A stretch of 64,000 nucleotides of DNA from an uncultured Lachnospiraceae bacterium (GTDB lineage Bacteria; Bacillota; Clostridia; Lachnospirales; Lachnospiraceae): positions 283,199 to 347,198 of the forward strand of contig CAKREB010000001.1 in assembly GCA_934317005.1 (NCBI GenBank), read 5' to 3'. A program made the translations under genes and the position numbers. Below the pieces are notes generated by a model. It was not told the origin of the DNA, searched no databases, and worked only from the letters and a program-made list of their open reading frames with translations. Of this stretch, positions 1-8,229 are shown piece by piece; within the stretch, counting starts at the first letter, position 1, and the number at the start of each line of letters is the position of its first letter.

Positions 1-279
1 GTTGTACAGGCATGTGAAGAAAAAGGAATCAGCTTTGATTCTCTTCCGATTGTCGGTGTAGATGCTACGGAAGGTGGCTGTCAGGCGATTGCAGATGGCA
101 AGATGGCATTTACCGTATATCAGTCGGCAGCAGGTCAGGGTGAGTATCTTGTGAAAGCAGCAGCGCGCCTCGCACAAGGAAAAACACTTGACGGAATGAA
201 ATATTTGTCGCATGATAAGAAGTATGTATGGGTTCCATTTGAAAAAGTGGATAAGAGTAATGTATCAAAGTATCAATAA
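1..279 (+). CDS. Sugar ABC transporter substrate-binding protein, C-terminal fragment
   Basis: The frame is open from the first base to a TAA at 277-279, giving 92 residues; the start lies outside the window. The piece reads like the last lobe of a periplasmic-binding-protein-like (Peripla_BP_4, galactose/ribose type) sugar receptor. The segment IVGVDATEGGCQAIADGKM matches the usual pattern where the second domain closes over the sugar, followed by a variable C-terminal strand region. By family it would be a lipid-anchored extracellular receptor feeding a sugar permease encoded upstream. The exact sugar cannot be told from this fragment. Confidence 0.8.
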   Translation, partial: VVQACEEKGISFDSLPIVGVDATEGGCQAIADGKMAFTVYQSAAGQGEYLVKAAARLAQGKTLDGMKYLSHDKKYVWVPFEKVDKSNVSKYQ

Positions 280-301
280 AAGGAATGTAGGACTGGTGTT
301 T

Positions 302-628
302 ATGATTCGGGAAGGAAAGAGAGCTTCTGTTACTACGGTAAAGACAGCAAAAACGATTGCACCTGTTAAGGCAGAGACGGTAGGCACGGTGCCGGCACAG
401 ACAGAGTCGGCAGGAGAAGCTGTGGTGTTAGATGTGGTGTGCCATATGCCACAAAAGCAGGTTCCCGCTTTGCTAAAAGTAAGGGAGCTGCCGGTAAATC
501 AGGCTGTAACCTTTCGGACAGTCCCGTGTCATGTTGAGAGTCCTTCGATGCAGCCAGCAAGCTGTGTAGAGGGTTCTGTGGAATGGAACTTAGACACATT
601 GTTTCAGAGGGCAGGCGAAATAACTTGA
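302..628 (+). CDS. Small hypothetical protein upstream of the lytic transglycosylase
   Basis: I do not recognise this 108-residue protein. The frame extends upstream to 212, but that would overlap the preceding binding-protein gene by 68 bases, so the ATG at 302 is preferred; an AAAGGAATGTAGG stretch sits upstream, a mediocre ribosome site. The sequence is rich in Thr, Val, Ala and Pro near the N-terminus, has two Cys in VVCHMP and VPCHVE contexts, and has no clear signal peptide or membrane segment. It ends 33 bases before the transglycosylase gene, so the two may be co-transcribed. It could be a spurious ORF. Confidence 0.45.
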   Translation: MIREGKRASVTTVKTAKTIAPVKAETVGTVPAQTESAGEAVVLDVVCHMPQKQVPALLKVRELPVNQAVTFRTVPCHVESPSMQPASCVEGSVEWNLDTLFQRAGEIT

Positions 629-661
629 TAAGTTGAAAAAACAGAGAGGGAGAATGAAAAA

Positions 662-1396
662 ATGGTTCAGAGTGTATCGTATTTGAACATTAAGCCGTAT
701 GAAGCTTATTCCGGTAAGAGTCATAAGACAACACTTCGACGCAGTAAGTTTGGAGATATCTTAAAAAAGGAGGAAGCAGCCAGTAAGGATGTGGTTTCTG
801 AAGATACCGACAAGACAACGGAAAGGGCTTCGGCAGATACAGCGACAAAGTCGGCAGATGCAACGGTTGTATATAAAGATCCGCTGACAGGAAAGAATGT
901 TGTTTATCAGGATATTTCAGAGGATGAGGAGGAAAAGACAACGTCTTCTGCCAGCAAGAGTGCGGTAAGCAGTACGACAGATACCGCACAGTCTATGAAA
1001 AAGACAAAGTATGATACATATTTTAAAGAGGCGGCTAAAAAATATAATGTTTCAGAAAGTCTGCTTAAGGCAATCGCAAAAGCTGAGTCGAACTTCAACG
1101 CAAAGGATGTATCAAGCACCGGTGCGATGGGAGTGATGCAGCTTATGCCGGAAACTGCCAAGAGTTTAGGCGTGGATAATCCATATGATCCGGAGCAGAA
1201 TATCATGGGTGGAGCTAAGTGTATTTCACAGAAGCTAAAGGAATTCAATGGAGATGTAAAGCTTGCTCTGGCAGCATACAATGCCGGAAGTGGTGCAGTA
1301 AAACGAAACGGCGGCGTGCCATCTTATTGCAGATCCTATGTATCAAAGGTGTTAAGCTACAAAGCAGCATTTGAAACAGCGGCAGCTGTTGGATAA
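662..1396 (+). CDS. Lytic transglycosylase (SLT domain) protein
   Basis: This 244-residue protein should cleave the glycan strands of peptidoglycan. Residues 1 to about 110 are a low-complexity Ser/Thr/Lys/Asp-rich arm without a classical signal peptide. Residues 117-240 form a soluble-lytic-transglycosylase (SLT, goose-lysozyme-like) domain: IAKAESNFN carries the catalytic Glu142, followed by the GAMGVMQLMPETA and LALAAYNAG family motifs. The lack of a signal peptide resembles SLT proteins exported by a dedicated route, such as flagellar muramidases, but no flagellar genes are visible here. A GGGAG sequence about 10 bases upstream supports the ATG at 662. The gene converges on the response regulator at 1402 with only 5 bases between the stops. 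Confidence 0.85.
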   Translation: MVQSVSYLNIKPYEAYSGKSHKTTLRRSKFGDILKKEEAASKDVVSEDTDKTTERASADTATKSADATVVYKDPLTGKNVVYQDISEDEEEKTTSSASKSAVSSTTDTAQSMKKTKYDTYFKEAAKKYNVSESLLKAIAKAESNFNAKDVSSTGAMGVMQLMPETAKSLGVDNPYDPEQNIMGGAKCISQKLKEFNGDVKLALAAYNAGSGAVKRNGGVPSYCRSYVSKVLSYKAAFETAAAVG

Positions 1397-1401
1397 TGCC
1401 G

Positions 1402-2025
1402 TTAGCGGTGTTGATAATAAAAAATAGCCAGTTGGGTGCGGTCGCGCAGATTCAGTTTTTCTAATATCGTACTAAGATAATTTCGAACCGTACCTTCACT
1501 AAGACAGAGTTTGGATGCAATTTCTTTGTTGCTGAGTCCGTCAGCAATCAGTTGAATGATTCCAAACTCTTTTTCGTTGATATCATAGATGCTATAGTCA
1601 AAAGATGTTTTGTGCAAAAGCAGTTCCGGTATTTTTGAAATGATTTCTGTACCAAAGACGTTCTGACCGGATGCGACTGCTTCCAGAGCGGGAAGGATTG
1701 TTTCGTAGTCCTGCTTTAGAAGGTAGCCTTTTGCACCGAGCTTTAGTGCCTGTATGATATATTCCTCGTCGGAAAATGTGGTAAGAAGAAGGATTTTAGC
1801 ATCGGGAAACTCCTGACGAATCTCTTCGGTTGCTTTTAGTCCACTCTTTTCTTTCATCTGGATATCGGTCAGCACAATGTCTGGCTGGTGTCTGCGGTAA
1901 AGCGTTACGGCATCGTCACCGTCATTTCCGGTGGCAAGTACCGTTACCTTGCCGGTAGCTTCCAGGATGGTTTTTAGAGAAGCGGTAACTAAGAAATCAT
2001 CATCTATAATTATTATCTTTATCAT
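1402..2025 (-). CDS. NarL/LuxR-family response regulator
   Basis: This 207-residue protein has an N-terminal receiver domain (acidic pocket IDDD at 8-10, phosphoacceptor Asp54 in VLTDIQM, conserved Thr in LLLTTF, Lys in KGYLLK) and a C-terminal LuxR-type helix-turn-helix at about 145-205, with the DGLSNKEIASKLCLSEGTV pattern. It is the partner of the kinase gene that ends 35 bases upstream on the same strand; a GGAGG sequence precedes its ATG. It most likely controls the divergent ABC exporter at 3372-6594 and its own operon through the palindrome near 3234. The arrangement resembles LnrK of the Bacillus linearmycin-resistance locus. That comparison is by architecture, not by search. Confidence 0.92.
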   Translation of the reverse strand: MIKIIIIDDDFLVTASLKTILEATGKVTVLATGNDGDDAVTLYRRHQPDIVLTDIQMKEKSGLKATEEIRQEFPDAKILLLTTFSDEEYIIQALKLGAKGYLLKQDYETILPALEAVASGQNVFGTEIISKIPELLLHKTSFDYSIYDINEKEFGIIQLIADGLSNKEIASKLCLSEGTVRNYLSTILEKLNLRDRTQLAIFYYQHR

Positions 2026-2060
2026 ATATCCTCCATTCGGTTATGTTCTATCCTGACTGG

Positions 2061-3176
2061 TTACAAGGCTGTTTTGGCTTTGACCTCTGTGTTCTTTGGA
2101 ATAGAAACAAAGATCTGAAATCCTTTTTTGGTAGTAATCTGTAAGATGCCATGCAGCATATGCACGCGGTCAGACATATTTGTCAGTCCGATGCCGGCTC
2201 TCGCACTGGGAAAGTCTGTAGGTGCAAAGGAAGCAGAGTTAGCAGTTGTGCCGTTATCTGCTATGATGAGCTGATACATCGCAGGGTGTTCCCGCAGAGT
2301 GACAGATACTAAGGTAGCGTTGCTGTGTTTGCTGATATTTGTCAGTGCCTCTTTCAAAATGGCAATGAAAGCATAGCGGACGGTGCTCGGAAGTTCTGTC
2401 TGTATATCATAGTCCAGCCTGGTATCACAGTAAGTAAACTGGTCGATTAGCTGGTGCACATGCTTTTCTAAATTGATCGAGTCGTCGTGCAGATTGTGAA
2501 CACTGGTGCGGATGTTATCCATAGCCTGCGACAGATTGTCCTGCAGTGTAGTTATAGCATCCGTACAGTTCTTGTCCTGATTCATTGCCTTTAGTGCGCC
2601 GGTCAGGAGGATGCATCTGGACAGGATATGTCCGACATTATCGTGAATTTCTCTGGCAATACGGTTGCGTTCCTGCAAAGTGGCATTGTGAATATCATAA
2701 TCCTGATTTTCCAGCAGGGTTTGATTTCTGGCCTTTAGCAGGAGATTTTTTTCGACACTGTCATCCCTTATCTGCCGGTACTTTTTGGTTAAAAGCTCAT
2801 GCTGCCGGAATAAAAGAGCTAGAAGGCAGGCTAAACTGCTTCCAAATATCAGATAAAGCAGAAAAGTGATATGCTTTGGAAAGCAGAGAAGCAGAAAAAC
2901 TATACCGAACAAAACAGCCGGTGGATATAGTTTACGATATCCGATTTCCCAGAAAAGAACCGGACAAAAGAGCATCATGCTTGGACAGGGTAATAGGATA
3001 ATAGCGTATATGCATAAGAAAATAAGAGAAAAAGTGCGGTTTTGAAAAAAATAGAGCAGAGCACAGCCGGTAATGGCACAAAGAAAACTAAGAACAGTCT
3101 GCCAGTTAAAAGGATAGAAGGTTATTCCGTAAAAGCAATATATAAAAAGAAAGAAATACGAAACTAAAATTGTCAT
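2061..3176 (-). CDS. Sensor histidine kinase, HisKA_3 type
   Basis: This 371-residue kinase starts with four or five hydrophobic membrane segments (residues 1 to about 125) and almost no extracellular loop. A coiled segment (125-170) follows, then a HisKA_3 dimerisation domain with the phosphorylated His178 in RIAREIHDNVGH, and a HATPase_c domain with N box LKEALTNISKHS and G box RAGIGLTNM. Kinases of this shape usually sense membrane-active compounds or read the state of a neighbouring exporter (LiaS, DesK and LnrJ type). GGGAGGGG lies 4 bases before the ATG. It is the first gene of a two-gene operon and is divergent from the ABC transporter it probably serves. Confidence 0.92.
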   Translation of the reverse strand: MTILVSYFFLFIYCFYGITFYPFNWQTVLSFLCAITGCALLYFFQNRTFSLIFLCIYAIILLPCPSMMLFCPVLFWEIGYRKLYPPAVLFGIVFLLLCFPKHITFLLYLIFGSSLACLLALLFRQHELLTKKYRQIRDDSVEKNLLLKARNQTLLENQDYDIHNATLQERNRIAREIHDNVGHILSRCILLTGALKAMNQDKNCTDAITTLQDNLSQAMDNIRTSVHNLHDDSINLEKHVHQLIDQFTYCDTRLDYDIQTELPSTVRYAFIAILKEALTNISKHSNATLVSVTLREHPAMYQLIIADNGTTANSASFAPTDFPSARAGIGLTNMSDRVHMLHGILQITTKKGFQIFVSIPKNTEVKAKTAL

Positions 3177-3217
3177 GCAGCCCCTCCCAAATACCTCAAA
3201 TTCGTTTGTTTTACATT

Positions 3218-3246
3218 ATTATACTTCAAAAAATGACATTTGTCAT
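3218..3246 (-). promoter_or_regulatory. Sigma-A promoter of the kinase/regulator operon
   Basis: Read on the minus strand: -35 ATGACA (3241-3246), a 17-base spacer and -10 TATAAT (3218-3223), with the kinase ATG about 40 bases downstream. The -35 box lies inside the palindrome at 3234-3245, which suggests that regulator binding there would affect this promoter. Confidence 0.7.
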
Positions 3247-3268
3247 ATGAAAAAAATGACGGTTGGCA
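3234..3268. promoter_or_regulatory. Putative operator: TGACA-TT-TGTCA plus a degenerate second copy
   Basis: A perfect palindrome, TGACATTTGTCA, lies at 3234-3245. A related sequence, TGACGGTTGGCA, lies at 3257-3268, 23 bases further on, about two helical turns. Together they sit between the two divergent transcription units, overlapping the -35 of the kinase operon and placed at roughly -37 to -71 of a possible exporter start (-10 TACAAT at 3293-3298, no good -35). This is the geometry of a LuxR-type activator that drives the exporter and controls itself. The assignment to the neighbouring regulator is inference. Confidence 0.5.
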
Positions 3269-3371
3269 CTATGGTTTTGCATTTGAAATAATTACAATAG
3301 GGATAGTGAAGATAAAGTAAAAATGCAAAAAGCACACTTTATAAGTTTTGGGCAGGAAAGGGGTATATTTT

Positions 3372-4301
3372 ATGATTCAAATTCAAAATCTGGTGAAGCG
3401 ATATGGAAATCTGGTCGCTTTAGATCACTTGGAACTGGAAATTCACAAAGGAGAGATTTTTGGCCTGCTGGGGCCAAATGGCTGTGGGAAGACAACAGCC
3501 ATTAGCTGTCTGCTGGCACTTTTGAAGTATGATAAAGGTCAGATAACAGTATTTGGAGAAAAGATGCAGCCTGACAGTTATGATCTGAAAAAGAGGATTG
3601 GTATTGTTCCGCAGGATGTCGCTGTCTTTCAGGAGCTTTCCGTCAGAGAAAATATTGATTACTTTTGTGGATTATATATAAAAGATAAGGCACTCCGCAA
3701 AAAATGTGTGGCAGAGGCGATACAGTTTGTTGGGTTAGAGGATTATCAGAAAATGCGTCCTAAGCAGCTTTCGGGTGGCTTGCTGCGCCGTCTAAACATT
3801 GCGTGCGGGATTGCGCACAAACCGGAGCTGATCATTATGGATGAACCGACAGTCGCAGTTGATCCGCAGAGCCGCAATCATATTTTGGAAGGAATACAGC
3901 AGCTAAATAAGGAGGGGGCTACGATTATCTATACATCTCATTATATGGAGGAGGTAGAACAGATCTGTACCAGAATCGCCATTTTGGATCACGGAAGAAA
4001 TGTGGCAACAGGCACAAAGGAAGAATTAAAGCAGATGATCAAGATAGGCGAGAGGATTACGATAGAAGGGATTGCGCTGACTAAGGAACAGTTAGAGGCA
4101 ATTGGTGCGCTTTCCCATGTTTATCAGACCATATATGAGAATCAAAAGCTTGTTGTATGCTGTAGCTTAGCAAAGCAGAATCTGATCCGGGTGCTTCATT
4201 ATCTGGAGCAGGAAGAGATTACGTTTGGAAAGATTTTTTCAGAGCTTCCGACATTAAACGATGTATTTTTGGAGATTACCGGAAAAGAGTTGAGGGATTA
4301 A
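3372..4301 (+). CDS. ABC exporter ATP-binding protein (DrrA/LnrL-like)
   Basis: This 309-residue ATPase has Walker A GPNGCGKTT, a Q loop in GIVPQDVAVF, the signature LSGGLLRRLNIA (the usual Gln after LSGG is replaced by Leu-Leu), Walker B LIIMDEP and an H-loop in IYTSHYMEE. The last 90 residues form the C-terminal domain typical of drug-export ATPases. The start at 3372 is chosen over an upstream ATG at 3348 because AGGAAAGGGG lies 8-18 bases before it. It energises the two permeases encoded next (4320 and 5443). With the divergent two-component system, the set resembles LnrLMN, which exports or resists membrane-active polyketides; the substrate here is unknown. Confidence 0.9.
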   Translation: MIQIQNLVKRYGNLVALDHLELEIHKGEIFGLLGPNGCGKTTAISCLLALLKYDKGQITVFGEKMQPDSYDLKKRIGIVPQDVAVFQELSVRENIDYFCGLYIKDKALRKKCVAEAIQFVGLEDYQKMRPKQLSGGLLRRLNIACGIAHKPELIIMDEPTVAVDPQSRNHILEGIQQLNKEGATIIYTSHYMEEVEQICTRIAILDHGRNVATGTKEELKQMIKIGERITIEGIALTKEQLEAIGALSHVYQTIYENQKLVVCCSLAKQNLIRVLHYLEQEEITFGKIFSELPTLNDVFLEITGKELRD

Positions 4302-4319
4302 GCGTTTGGAGGAAAAATT

Positions 4320-5456
4320 ATGTTAGAGATGATAAAATATCGTTTTTTATGTTTTTTGCGTGAAAAAACAACGATGTTTTGGGGTTTTTTGTTTCCGTTG
4401 ATCCTATGCACGCTGTTTTATGTAACGTTTGGAGATATTGACAATAGCTTAGAGTGCATTCCGACGGCAGTTGTGATGCAGAGTCATTCGGAACAGGCAG
4501 ATAATTTTTGTGATTTTTTGGAGCAATTACAAAAAACAGACAGTAAGTTACTTTCTGTCAAAAGGATGAGTAAGAAGCAGGCAGAAAAAAAGCTAAAGGC
4601 TGGAAAGATTACCGGTATCTTTTTGGCAGATGACAAGCCAGAGTTAAAGGTGTCGGCAAATGGAATAGAGCAGAGTGTGCTGGAATCTCTCTTGCAGGCA
4701 TATATCGATAAAAGCGATATGATACAGACCGTGGCAAAGGAAAAGCCGGAGAAGCTGCAGGAAATGATTTCACAGATCAATCAAACTGCAGGCGAGGGAA
4801 ACTATGTGGCAGAAACATCACTGGGTGGGAAAAAGACAGATGGAATGATTCAGTATTTCTTTTCGCTTATTGCCATGACTTGCATGTTCGGGTGCTTCTT
4901 AGGTTTTGATTCGGTGACAAAGCTGCAGGCAAACTTAAATCCGGTGGCGGCCAGACGCTGCATCGGAGCCACAAGCAAGATTACACAGCTTTTGGTTGAT
5001 TTTGTGCTGGTTTGTGTGATCAACTTCGCAGAGGTACTTGTTCTGATCGCATATATGACAGGCGTGCTAAAGATTGATCTTGGCGGACAGTGGAACAAAA
5101 TCCTGCTTGTTTCATTTTTAGGATGTCTGATCGGTATTACTATGGGGATTTTGGTTGGAAGCATCGGAAAGTGGAGCGAAGGAACAAAGATTGGTGTTAT
5201 GCTGGCCATCAGTCTGGGAAGCAGCTTTCTGTCCGGTCTGATGCTTAGCGGAATTAAAGGCTTGATCGAGGAACATTGTCCGATCATCAACCGGATCAAT
5301 CCGGCATCGCTGTTGTCCGATGCATTTTATAGTATGACAATTTATCAGGATAACGGACGCTATACAAGAGATGTGGTGACGATGGCGGCAGTATCGCTTG
5401 CGTTTTTGATCGTCAGTTATTTTGCGGTAAGGAGGGTTCGCTATGACAGTATTTAA
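4320..5456 (+). CDS. ABC-2 type permease, first subunit
   Basis: This 378-residue membrane protein has the ABC-2 layout: one N-terminal membrane helix (about 18-38), a large extracytoplasmic domain (about 40-170) and a bundle of five more helices from about 178 to 370. GGAGG stands 7 bases before the ATG. It begins 18 bases after the ATPase gene and its end overlaps the next permease gene by 14 bases, so translation of the two permeases is probably coupled. The two would form a heterodimeric export channel. The substrate cannot be inferred beyond the similarity of layout to LnrM. Confidence 0.88.
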   Translation: MLEMIKYRFLCFLREKTTMFWGFLFPLILCTLFYVTFGDIDNSLECIPTAVVMQSHSEQADNFCDFLEQLQKTDSKLLSVKRMSKKQAEKKLKAGKITGIFLADDKPELKVSANGIEQSVLESLLQAYIDKSDMIQTVAKEKPEKLQEMISQINQTAGEGNYVAETSLGGKKTDGMIQYFFSLIAMTCMFGCFLGFDSVTKLQANLNPVAARRCIGATSKITQLLVDFVLVCVINFAEVLVLIAYMTGVLKIDLGGQWNKILLVSFLGCLIGITMGILVGSIGKWSEGTKIGVMLAISLGSSFLSGLMLSGIKGLIEEHCPIINRINPASLLSDAFYSMTIYQDNGRYTRDVVTMAAVSLAFLIVSYFAVRRVRYDSI

Positions 5457-6594
5457 AGGATGCATGCTGTTGATCAAGAGGAATATGGGACAGCTTTTGA
5501 TGTACTTTGGAATCTTTATAGCGATTGCCTGTTTGATGAATCAGGTAAATCACAATGATGATACCAAAAAATATTCTGCAACGGAAAATGAGATTTCTAT
5601 TGTAGACCTTGATAAGAGTGAGCTGTCAGAAGAACTAATATCCTATTTGTCTAAGAAGCATAATGTGACGATAGAAAAGGATGATAAATCAAAGCTTTCA
5701 GAAGAGTTATATTATGGAAAAAAGGATGCTATATTGCGGATAGAGAAAGGTTTTTCGAAGAAAGCTGTGGATGGAAGGACAGCGATCGGTCTGACACAAA
5801 GACCCGGATCTTATGCAGGAATGTATCTAAAACAGCAGATCAATCAGTTTACGGAAGATGTGATGATGTACCACAGGTTAGGTTACAGCATTCAGGAAAG
5901 CAGCAAAAAAGTGGCAAAGCAGCCGAAAGCAAAGGTGGAGCTTGAGGATCTGAATGGAAATGGTGGAAAGGCGCCGGCGTATTCGTACTTTTTTATGTAT
6001 TTTCCGTATTTATTTATCTCTGCGCTCGGTATCGCTTTAGGCAAGGTCCTGGTTTCTTTCCGGAAAGAGAATGTACGTGTCCGTATGATGTCCTCGCCTG
6101 TTTCACTGATGCAGCAGAATGCAGGAACCATTCTGGCATTTATAGTAGTTGGAACACTGTTTTATGGTGTCTGCTTTCTGATCGCAGCAGCTATGTATGG
6201 AGAGAGCATGTTGGCAGCGTCTAATTTTCCCTACTATTTTCTCAACGGTTACGTCATGTTACTTGCAGCTTTGGAAATGGCGTATATTATGGGGCTTATA
6301 GCGAAAAAGGAAAATGTGCTCGATATGATCATTACACCGATTTCATTGGGACTTTGTTTCTTGTGTGGCGTGTTTGTGCCGATGTCTGTTTTGAGCGCAC
6401 CAATCCGCAGAATTGCTTCCTTCTTTCCTGTGTATTGGTATGAAAAGGTCAATGGTATTTTGCAGGAGTATGCAGATATCAGTGGGGCGATTGGCAGACA
6501 GCTATGGAGAGGGATAGGCATACAGTGTATGTTTTTAGTGGCATTAGCCGGAGTAGCGATGGCAGTTGCAAAATACCAGCAGCAGAAGCGGTAG
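5443..6594 (+). CDS. ABC-2 type permease, second subunit
   Basis: This 383-residue permease has the same design as its upstream partner: a helix at about 12-30, an extracytoplasmic domain (about 32-175) with the VDLDKSELSEELISYL pattern common in ABC-2 exporters of this type, then five or six helices. Its ATG lies inside the end of the preceding gene and is preceded by AAGGAGG, so the start is secure. The degenerate repeat of SELSEEL and KLSEELYY suggests a short internal duplication in the outer domain. It is the last gene of the exporter operon; no strong terminator follows before the next promoter at 6616. Confidence 0.88.
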   Translation: MTVFKGCMLLIKRNMGQLLMYFGIFIAIACLMNQVNHNDDTKKYSATENEISIVDLDKSELSEELISYLSKKHNVTIEKDDKSKLSEELYYGKKDAILRIEKGFSKKAVDGRTAIGLTQRPGSYAGMYLKQQINQFTEDVMMYHRLGYSIQESSKKVAKQPKAKVELEDLNGNGGKAPAYSYFFMYFPYLFISALGIALGKVLVSFRKENVRVRMMSSPVSLMQQNAGTILAFIVVGTLFYGVCFLIAAAMYGESMLAASNFPYYFLNGYVMLLAALEMAYIMGLIAKKENVLDMIITPISLGLCFLCGVFVPMSVLSAPIRRIASFFPVYWYEKVNGILQEYADISGAIGRQLWRGIGIQCMFLVALAGVAMAVAKYQQQKR

Positions 6595-6615
6595 CAGTCT
6601 GAAAAAAAACAGTGG

Positions 6616-6644
6616 TTTTCAAATGAATCAAAATAAGCTATACT
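6616..6644 (+). promoter_or_regulatory. Sigma-A promoter of the AI-2E-type permease gene
   Basis: -35 TTTTCA (6616-6621), 17-base spacer, -10 TATACT (6639-6644). Transcription would start near 6651, giving a leader of about 130 bases that contains the hairpin at 6668-6695. Confidence 0.6.
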
Positions 6645-6667
6645 TTTATTAATGCAAAAAAAAGTGA

Positions 6668-6695
6668 GGATGGCACAACGGCATTTGTGCCATCC
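6668..6695 (+). other. Perfect 11-bp hairpin in the leader of the permease gene
   Basis: GGATGGCACAA and TTGTGCCATCC pair perfectly around a six-base loop. No T run follows on the plus strand, so it is a weak terminator for the upstream exporter operon. Read on the minus strand it is followed by a run of eight T, but no minus-strand gene lies to its right. It may instead be a structured leader just after the promoter start. Confidence 0.6.
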
Positions 6696-6782
6696 AAATT
6701 TGATTGCATATCCCTAAAAAAGAGGGACTTGACGGACATAGACGTGCAAAATGTGAATAGAAAAGCAGGGGATTTGATAAGT

Positions 6783-8165
6783 ATGGTAAACAATAAGAAT
6801 CATGAAGGTACAGAAGAGAGCTTTAAGGAGCATAGAAAAAAGGATTCGGTCACACAGAATGAGGTGTCAGACCAGAAAAACGATATTACACAAGAGCAGA
6901 ACGTGGCTCAGGCAGAGTCAGACAGTGTGAAACAGGAAAAAGAGCAGGATAAGGCACAGCAGCAAAATGAAACGAAAAAGAAGATACAGTGGTTTCACAT
7001 CAACCATAAGTATCTTTCCGTCTGCCGCTATGCTTTATTTGTGATTATAGCAGCGATCATAATCTATATTGTGATATCCCATTGGTCAGAAACGACAACA
7101 TTTGTGGCGAACTTTATCGATGTGTTATCACCGTTTTTGATTGGCGTACTGATCGCGTATTTTCTGATACCATTAGTTGCAAGGATACAGGGCATATTGC
7201 AAAAGTATGTGACAAAGGGACGTTATGAGAAAATTACAAAAGTAGTATCCATTCTTATTTCATATGTTGTGGTGCTGGGATTTATCGCTGTGGCATTCGT
7301 GTTTGTTATCCCGCAAATGGGACAGAGTGTGCAGGAGCTGACAGAAAAGATTCCGGGGACATATAAGCAGATCATGCAGGAGTTAGACACATTACAGAAA
7401 AAATATCCGGATATTGACTTTGAACTGGTCAGTGAGCAGTTTGGGAAAGCAGTGCCAAATCTGATCAGCTACGGAACAAATCTGATGGGAAATCTGATCC
7501 CGGTTGTATATTCAGTGTCCATGTCTATTTTAAAAACGGCAATCAATATTATTCTGGGACTGATCATTTCTATCTATATGATATATAGTAAGGATAAGTT
7601 CCGCTTTCAGGCAAAACGTGTGGTCTATGCTGTTTTTTCTGAGGAAAAAGGGGATGTGCTGTGTAGTACATTGCGTGAATGCAACGATATTTTCGGTGCA
7701 TTTCTGATCAGTAAAGCAATCGACTCATTGATCATCGGATGCATCTGCTGTGTTGCCATGAACATCATAGGTCTGCCGTATGCCGTGCTGTTGAGCGTTA
7801 TCGTGGGAATCACGAATATGATACCATATTTTGGGCCATTTATCGGTGCTGTTCCGGGAGTACTGATCTTTCTGTGCACAGACTGGGAACTTGCGATTGT
7901 TTTCGCGATTATGATTCTGATCATCCAACAGTTTGACGGTCTGATCTTAGGGCCGCGTCTGCTGGGACAGTCAACGGGGCTTAGCCCGATCTGGGTAATC
8001 TTTGCGATTACCGTGGGAGGTGCGTATTTTGGTGTTATCGGTATGTTTATCGGGGTGCCGGTTGTAGCCGTTGTAGCATATCTGATCAACAAGCTGATTA
8101 ACAGCAGACTGGCAGGAAAAGATATACAGGCACTGAAAAATGTAAAAAAATCAAATAATTCTTGA
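6783..8165 (+). CDS. AI-2E family (PerM/YtvI-like) membrane transporter
   Basis: This 460-residue protein starts with a 70-residue hydrophilic arm rich in Gln, Lys and Glu, followed by about eight membrane helices (from about residue 85 to 440). Between helices three and four lies the long soluble segment with the QELTEKIPGTYKQIM pattern, and near the end the GPRLLGQSTGLSPIW and GVIGMFIGVPVVAV signatures of the AI-2E (PF01594) family. Members include quorum-signal exporters and Na+/H+ antiporters, so the substrate is open. A GTG-started extension to 6687 is possible but would lie within the hairpin; the ATG at 6783 has GGGG 11 bases upstream and is preferred. The promoter of pgi overlaps its stop codon. 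Confidence 0.85.
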   Translation: MVNNKNHEGTEESFKEHRKKDSVTQNEVSDQKNDITQEQNVAQAESDSVKQEKEQDKAQQQNETKKKIQWFHINHKYLSVCRYALFVIIAAIIIYIVISHWSETTTFVANFIDVLSPFLIGVLIAYFLIPLVARIQGILQKYVTKGRYEKITKVVSILISYVVVLGFIAVAFVFVIPQMGQSVQELTEKIPGTYKQIMQELDTLQKKYPDIDFELVSEQFGKAVPNLISYGTNLMGNLIPVVYSVSMSILKTAINIILGLIISIYMIYSKDKFRFQAKRVVYAVFSEEKGDVLCSTLRECNDIFGAFLISKAIDSLIIGCICCVAMNIIGLPYAVLLSVIVGITNMIPYFGPFIGAVPGVLIFLCTDWELAIVFAIMILIIQQFDGLILGPRLLGQSTGLSPIWVIFAITVGGAYFGVIGMFIGVPVVAVVAYLINKLINSRLAGKDIQALKNVKKSNNS

Positions 8166-8190
8166 AGTTTTCGCACTTTTGCGTGATAAT
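8162..8190 (+). promoter_or_regulatory. Sigma-A promoter of pgi
   Basis: -35 TTGAAG (8162-8167), 17-base spacer, -10 GATAAT (8185-8190). The -35 overlaps the stop codon of the upstream gene; the pgi start is 40 bases downstream of the -10. Confidence 0.6.
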
Positions 8191-8229
8191 AACTATGGAT
8201 TTTAAACAGATAAACGGAGGAAACGACAA

